A stretch of DNA of 9,768 nucleotides. Source: Planctomycetota bacterium. Its GTDB lineage: Bacteria > Planctomycetota > B15-G4 > JADJEK01. Position numbers and translations under genes: made by a program. The DNA lies in the NCBI GenBank assembly GCA_016795255.1, contig JAEUIB010000586.1, forward strand, positions 1-9,768, given 5' to 3'. Below the pieces are notes generated by a model that saw only the letters and a program-made list of their open reading frames with translations, was not told the DNA's origin and ran no database searches. Shown here piece by piece: positions 7,265-9,768 of the stretch. Numbering within the stretch: position 1 is the stretch's first letter; the number at the start of each line of letters is the position of its first letter.

Positions 7265-7293
7265 TTGGGAAGTGAAAAAGCAGCGCCGATAAG
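7265..7293 (+). promoter_or_regulatory. Candidate sigma-70-type promoter in the 7184-7544 gap
   Basis: TTGGGA (7265-7270) and GATAAG (7288-7293), each 4 of 6 to consensus, are separated by exactly 17 bp. Transcription would begin near 7300 and meet the strong terminator at 7442-7483, giving an RNA of about 185 nt. The surrounding sequence is visibly more A/T-rich than the flanking genes. This remains a pattern match only. Confidence 0.3.
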
Positions 7294-7299
7294 AAGTGT

Positions 7300-7483
7300 G
7301 TGAGAGGCAGGTTTGGTGAGCCCTCCCCCGGGTTCACCGAACGCTCGACCGCGAAGTCTCTTCGGCTTCTTGCTTTCCACTCCTTCCTCCGATCCCTGAA
7401 ACGGGATGCCGAGGAGCCACGGTCGGGACCCTGAAGCGGGCGCGGGGAAGGCGGAGGACGACCGCCTTCCCCGCCTTTTTTTT
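7300..7483 (+). ncRNA. Candidate structured small RNA (or long peptidase 3' UTR)
   Basis: The 361-bp stretch 7184-7544 has no convincing gene. Its plus strand can form a hairpin of 13 consecutive pairs including two G-U (7311-7323 with 7330-7342, loop UCCCCC). It also has a small stem (7352-7356 with 7360-7364), a hairpin AUCCC-UGAAAC-GGGAU (7392-7407), and the final terminator. CCCUGAARCGGG occurs twice (7394-7405 and 7429-7440), so the loop UGAARC between CCC and GGG is repeated. 7385-7391 is also complementary to 7452-7458 inside the terminator 5' arm, an alternative pairing. With a promoter-like sequence just upstream, an independent RNA of about 185 nt is possible. I tried 6S RNA, tmRNA, RNase P and SRP RNA and saw no convincing signature. 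The alternative is a structured 3' UTR of the peptidase mRNA. Confidence 0.35.
7442..7483 (+). terminator. Strong intrinsic terminator
   Basis: A perfect 13-bp stem (7442-7454 with 7462-7474, loop AGGACGA) is followed one base later by eight T (7476-7483). It works for plus-strand transcription only, because the other side of the stem has no T-tract on the minus strand. It ends either the peptidase transcript (258 nt after the stop codon) or a small RNA starting near 7300. Confidence 0.9.
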
Positions 7484-7544
7484 GGGCCGGGTCGACCCGC
7501 CGATCTCCGGCCGGGTGCGAGTTCCTTCCCACACCGACTCGCGG

Positions 7545-7730
7545 CTACTTGTCGGCGATGTCTTCACGCCCGTAGCGATGGTCGCCGTCGAAGTCGTCGA
7601 GGCCGAGGTCGAGCTTCGTGTCCTTCGCGTCGGCCTTCGGGTCGTTCCGCTTGACGATCTTCAGCAACGGGTCCTCCGCGCGCTTGCGGGGATGGCCCTC
7701 GCCCTTCGACTCCTTGCCTTTGTTCGTCAT
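7545..7730 (-). CDS. Small hypothetical protein, 61 aa (possible RiPP-type peptide, paralogue of the adjacent 60-aa protein)
   Basis: I do not recognise a named family. The N-terminal half is basic and Lys/Gly/Glu-rich (residues 1-35). The C-terminal half is acidic and carries L40-D-L-G-L-D-D-F-D-G-D-H-R52, which aligns without gaps with residues 38-50 of the preceding 60-residue protein (pattern LDLxL[DE][DE]xDxxxR). There is no Cys, signal peptide or membrane segment. The gene is well supported: GGAG at 7739-7742 lies 8 nt before the ATG, and the start follows the preceding stop by only 2 bp, so it is the third gene of the radical SAM unit. It may be a peptide substrate or accessory protein of the radical SAM enzyme. 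It could equally be a small acidic protein of unrelated role. No terminator for this unit is visible on the minus strand below 7545. Confidence 0.75.
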   Translation of the reverse strand: MTNKGKESKGEGHPRKRAEDPLLKIVKRNDPKADAKDTKLDLGLDDFDGDHRYGREDIADK

Positions 7731-7732
7731 CG

Positions 7733-7915
7733 TCAGCGCTCCTGTCCGGTGAAGCCTTCCTTCAGGCGGTCGCCTTCGTCGGCTTCTTCGAGATCGAGAT
7801 CGAGTTCGAGGTCGTCGCGCTTCGGTTCGGTGCGCGGCGCGTCGGCCGGTCGCGACGGAGTTCGCGGCGCCCGCGTCTCGTCGTCCGCCGGGCGGCGTGG
7901 GGGTGTTTGCGTCAT
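7733..7915 (-). CDS. Small hypothetical protein, 60 aa (possible RiPP-type peptide)
   Basis: No family is recognised. Residues 1-33 are Pro/Arg/Asp-rich and look disordered. Residues 34-50 are strongly acidic with alternating Leu (D-D-L-E-L-D-L-D-L-E-E at 34-44), followed by a short tail (R50-L-K-E-G-F-T-G-Q-E-R). The LDLxL[DE][DE] part is shared with the next gene product, so the two look like diverged duplicates. The start is well defined: a near-perfect AGGAGGT (7922-7928) 6 nt before the ATG, and the ATG overlaps the stop of the radical SAM gene (ATGA, 7912-7915). Coupled translation with the enzyme suggests a shared pathway. Alternating Asp/Leu segments recall leader peptides of some RiPPs (F-D-L-D or L-D-L motifs), but this is a resemblance in composition, not a family match. 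Confidence 0.78.
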   Translation of the reverse strand: MTQTPPRRPADDETRAPRTPSRPADAPRTEPKRDDLELDLDLEEADEGDRLKEGFTGQER

Positions 7916-9768
7916 GAGTGGACCTCCTGCGGGTGCGACTTGGACGCGTGGGTCGCGTCCTCGATCAGTCCCTTCGCGAACGCGGAGTTCAGGAACGAGC
8001 GGATCGCGGGACGGTGCGCGTCGTCGAACCGCGCGAGCCACTGCGCCATCGTCGTCCGCCCGTCGAGTCGACGCAGGATCTCCGCGGCGTCCTTGCCGAT
8101 CCGCAGGAAATCCGACGACGAACCGCGCCACGCGATGACGCTCGCGCGCGGCTCGACCGGCGCGACCGCGTCGTTCAACTGCGCGAACATCTCGGTCTTG
8201 AACGAGCCGGACTGGTACCGCGGGCGCAGCGTCTCGTCCTCGGCCTTCACGAGCGTCCGCGTGATCTCGGCGAGGTCGTACGGCACGTCGGCGACGACGA
8301 CGTCGCGGGCCAGTCGAGGTCGCGTCGCATCGAACTCGCGCGGCGCCGACGCCGGCAGATGCGCGGTCGTGCGACCTTCGAAGACGTCCAGCGAGCCGCG
8401 CTTGCAGAGGTAGAGGAAGTGGTGGCTCTTCAACTCGAACAGCCACAGGTTGTCGCCGCGGAACAGCGGGAACTCGGCGCGGACGGCTTCCATGAACTCG
8501 AAGAAGATCGTCCTCGCCTGCGCGCGCGTCAGGCCGGTCGACACCTCGTGATCGAAGTAGACCTGGTACTGCTTCGTCGGATCCTGGTGGACCTGCGTGA
8601 TCCCGAAGCGCTCCGGGTGCGCGTACGTCTGCGAGAGATTGTCCATGTAGAAGATGCGCAGCGAGACTTCCTGGACCCACGGCTGGTGTTCGCGGATCCA
8701 CGCGAGCGTCGCGCGCGCTTCGTCCTCGGTCTCGGTCGGGAAGCCGATCATCGTGTACAGCACGACGGCGATGCCGGCGTTCGCGACCGTCTTCACGATG
8801 TCCGACGCTTCCGCGATCGCGGTGCCCTTGTCCATCAGATCGAGCAATCGCTGCGACGCCGACTCGAAGCCGAACGCGATGCGACGACAGCCCGACTCGT
8901 ACAGCCGACGCGTCAGTTCCGGCGTGTAGAGGTTTCTCTCGAGGCGCGCGTCGGTCCACCATTCGATCGACAGGTTGCGCGACGCGAGCGCGTCGGGCAG
9001 CGCGCGGAACAGCACCGGCGGCATGTCCTCGACGACGAAGTACACGGCGTTCGAGCCGTACTTCGTCGTCACCGCTTCGATGTCGTCGAGGATCTTCGCC
9101 AGGTTGCGCTGGCGATAGCCCGGCCCGATGACCTTGTAGAGCGTGCAGAACACGCACTTCTCGTAGTAGCAGCCGCGCGTGATCGCGAGCGGCAGCGCGA
9201 TGCGCGGCGACACGTAGCGATCGAGCGGCAAGTCGTCGAAATCCGGCGTCGGCAGCGCGTCGATCGGCAGCGGCTCGACGGTCTTGTTCGTGACGACGAC
9301 GCCGTCCTTCTTCCAGATCACGTTGCCGACGTCCGCGACGTCGGTGCCCGCGGCGACCGCGCGCGCGATGCCGAGCAGCGGGCCCTCGCCCTCGAGCAGC
9401 ACGATCGAGTCGATGACCGAGAACACGGCGCCCGACTTCGCGATCTTCGCGCCGGCGTACGCGAGCAGCCCGCCGCCGATCGTGATGTGGACCGACGGCA
9501 GCGCTTCCTTGATCATTCGCGCCAGCGTGAACGCCGGGATGATCATCGAGCCGTACGTGATCGAGATGCCGACGAGGTCCGGCCGCTCGCGCACGATCCG
9601 CGGGATCGCGACCTCGCGGAAGTACTCGACGTACGGGTTCTCGCGCTCGTCGACGATCGCGGCGAGCACGTCGGGCTCGCGCTCGATCGACCAGCGCATC
9701 GCGAACGAGTTCGGCGACAGCACGGTCGGATACCACTCGGCGGAGATCAGCTTGAACGCCTTGTCGAG
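7912..9768 (-). CDS. Cobalamin-binding-type radical SAM protein with PqqD-like C-terminal domain (5' end beyond window)
   Basis: The reading frame is open to the right edge, so the N-terminus is missing; the GTG at 9723 is inside the gene, not its start. The first visible part (about 9768-9270) is a B12-binding-type Rossmann region, with P-D-L-V-G-I-S-I-T-Y-G-S and H-I-T-I-G-G-G. A P-T-P-D-F-D-D linker follows, then the radical SAM core with its iron-sulfur cysteines at 9169-9171, 9154-9156 and 9145-9147. Their spacing is C-x4-C-x2-C (RGCYYEKCVFC) rather than C-x3-C-x2-C. Downstream are F-G-F-E-S-A-S and M-I-G-F-P-T-E-T-E-D-E-A, typical of the MiaB/B12-radical SAM group. The last ~64 residues before the tail (7957-8148) resemble a PqqD-like winged-helix (L-D-G-R-T-T-M-A-Q-W-L with F-L-N-S-A-F-A-K-G-L-I-E-D), the fold used as RiPP recognition element. 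Such enzymes use SAM for methylation or other radical chemistry; the substrate is unknown. Two small genes follow in the same unit. Confidence 0.88.
   Translation of the reverse strand, partial: LDKAFKLISAEWYPTVLSPNSFAMRWSIEREPDVLAAIVDERENPYVEYFREVAIPRIVRERPDLVGISITYGSMIIPAFTLARMIKEALPSVHITIGGGLLAYAGAKIAKSGAVFSVIDSIVLLEGEGPLLGIARAVAAGTDVADVGNVIWKKDGVVVTNKTVEPLPIDALPTPDFDDLPLDRYVSPRIALPLAITRGCYYEKCVFCTLYKVIGPGYRQRNLAKILDDIEAVTTKYGSNAVYFVVEDMPPVLFRALPDALASRNLSIEWWTDARLERNLYTPELTRRLYESGCRRIAFGFESASQRLLDLMDKGTAIAEASDIVKTVANAGIAVVLYTMIGFPTETEDEARATLAWIREHQPWVQEVSLRIFYMDNLSQTYAHPERFGITQVHQDPTKQYQVYFDHEVSTGLTRAQARTIFFEFMEAVRAEFPLFRGDNLWLFELKSHHFLYLCKRGSLDVFEGRTTAHLPASAPREFDATRPRLARDVVVADVPYDLAEITRTLVKAEDETLRPRYQSGSFKTEMFAQLNDAVAPVEPRASVIAWRGSSSDFLRIGKDAAEILRRLDGRTTMAQWLARFDDAHRPAIRSFLNSAFAKGLIEDATHASKSHPQEVHS

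Noticed and set aside
7300..7483. Identification of the hairpin-rich region as 6S RNA
   Set aside because: The size and a GGTTTGGTGAGC stretch were suggestive, but I could not find the conserved central bubble with a matching closing stem, so it stays an unclassified candidate.
7488..7499. 12-bp perfect palindrome CGGGTCGACCCG
   Set aside because: Palindromes of this length occur by chance in GC-rich DNA. It lies just after the terminator with no promoter nearby.
7156..7567. Several minus-strand open frames of 74-94 codons in the 7184-7544 gap
   Set aside because: They overlap each other and the strong terminator, show no convincing Shine-Dalgarno site, and one runs into the end of the M14 gene. 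No family resemblance.
9721..9723. GTG as start of the radical SAM gene
   Set aside because: The frame remains open upstream to the window edge with sensible residues (LDKAFKLISAEWYPT) and the B12-binding domain would be incomplete, so the true start lies outside.

Overview
This window is high in G+C with strong G/C bias at third codon positions. It is densely packed with bacterial genes, most of them preceded by GGAG-type Shine-Dalgarno sites. The mix is a Tat-exported alkaline-phosphatase-superfamily-like protein, a large secreted M14 peptidase, a LOG-family protein, Tgt, and a cobalamin-type radical SAM enzyme. It suggests an uncultured or deep-branching environmental bacterium, perhaps Planctomycetota-like. 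That placement is an impression from gene style and is not proven. There are no mobile elements, CRISPR arrays, tRNAs or rRNAs.

Layout. (1) Positions 24-2092, minus strand: a two-gene unit with a 4-bp ATGA overlap, made of a Tat-signal phosphatase/sulfatase-fold protein followed by a secreted protein of unknown function. (2) Positions 2263-2361, plus strand: a 32-codon, very basic gene resembling small ribosomal proteins (bL37-like). It converges on tgt with only 4 bp between the stop codons. (3) Positions 2366-4361, minus strand: a LOG-family gene followed after 10 bp by tgt (tRNA-guanine transglycosylase, queuosine pathway). The junction carries an exact 11-bp direct repeat. (4) Positions 4568-7183, plus strand, divergent from the LOG gene: an 871-residue exported M14 zinc carboxypeptidase-like protein with a C-terminal glutamine-amidotransferase-like region. 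(5) Positions 7184-7544: a 361-bp gene-free stretch with a very strong intrinsic terminator, a possible promoter and several hairpins, possibly a small RNA of about 185 nt. (6) Positions 7545-9768, minus strand: a tightly coupled three-gene unit that runs off the right edge. It holds a B12-binding/radical SAM enzyme with a PqqD-like C-terminal domain and two small genes of 60 and 61 codons whose products share an acidic LDLxL(D/E)(D/E) segment.

The unit in (6) is the most interesting part. A cobalamin-type radical SAM enzyme with its own PqqD-like (RRE-like) domain, translationally coupled to two small related peptides, has the architecture expected of a RiPP (ribosomally made, post-translationally modified peptide) pathway. 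Nothing in the window proves that the peptides are substrates. The other units look like ordinary housekeeping or export functions.
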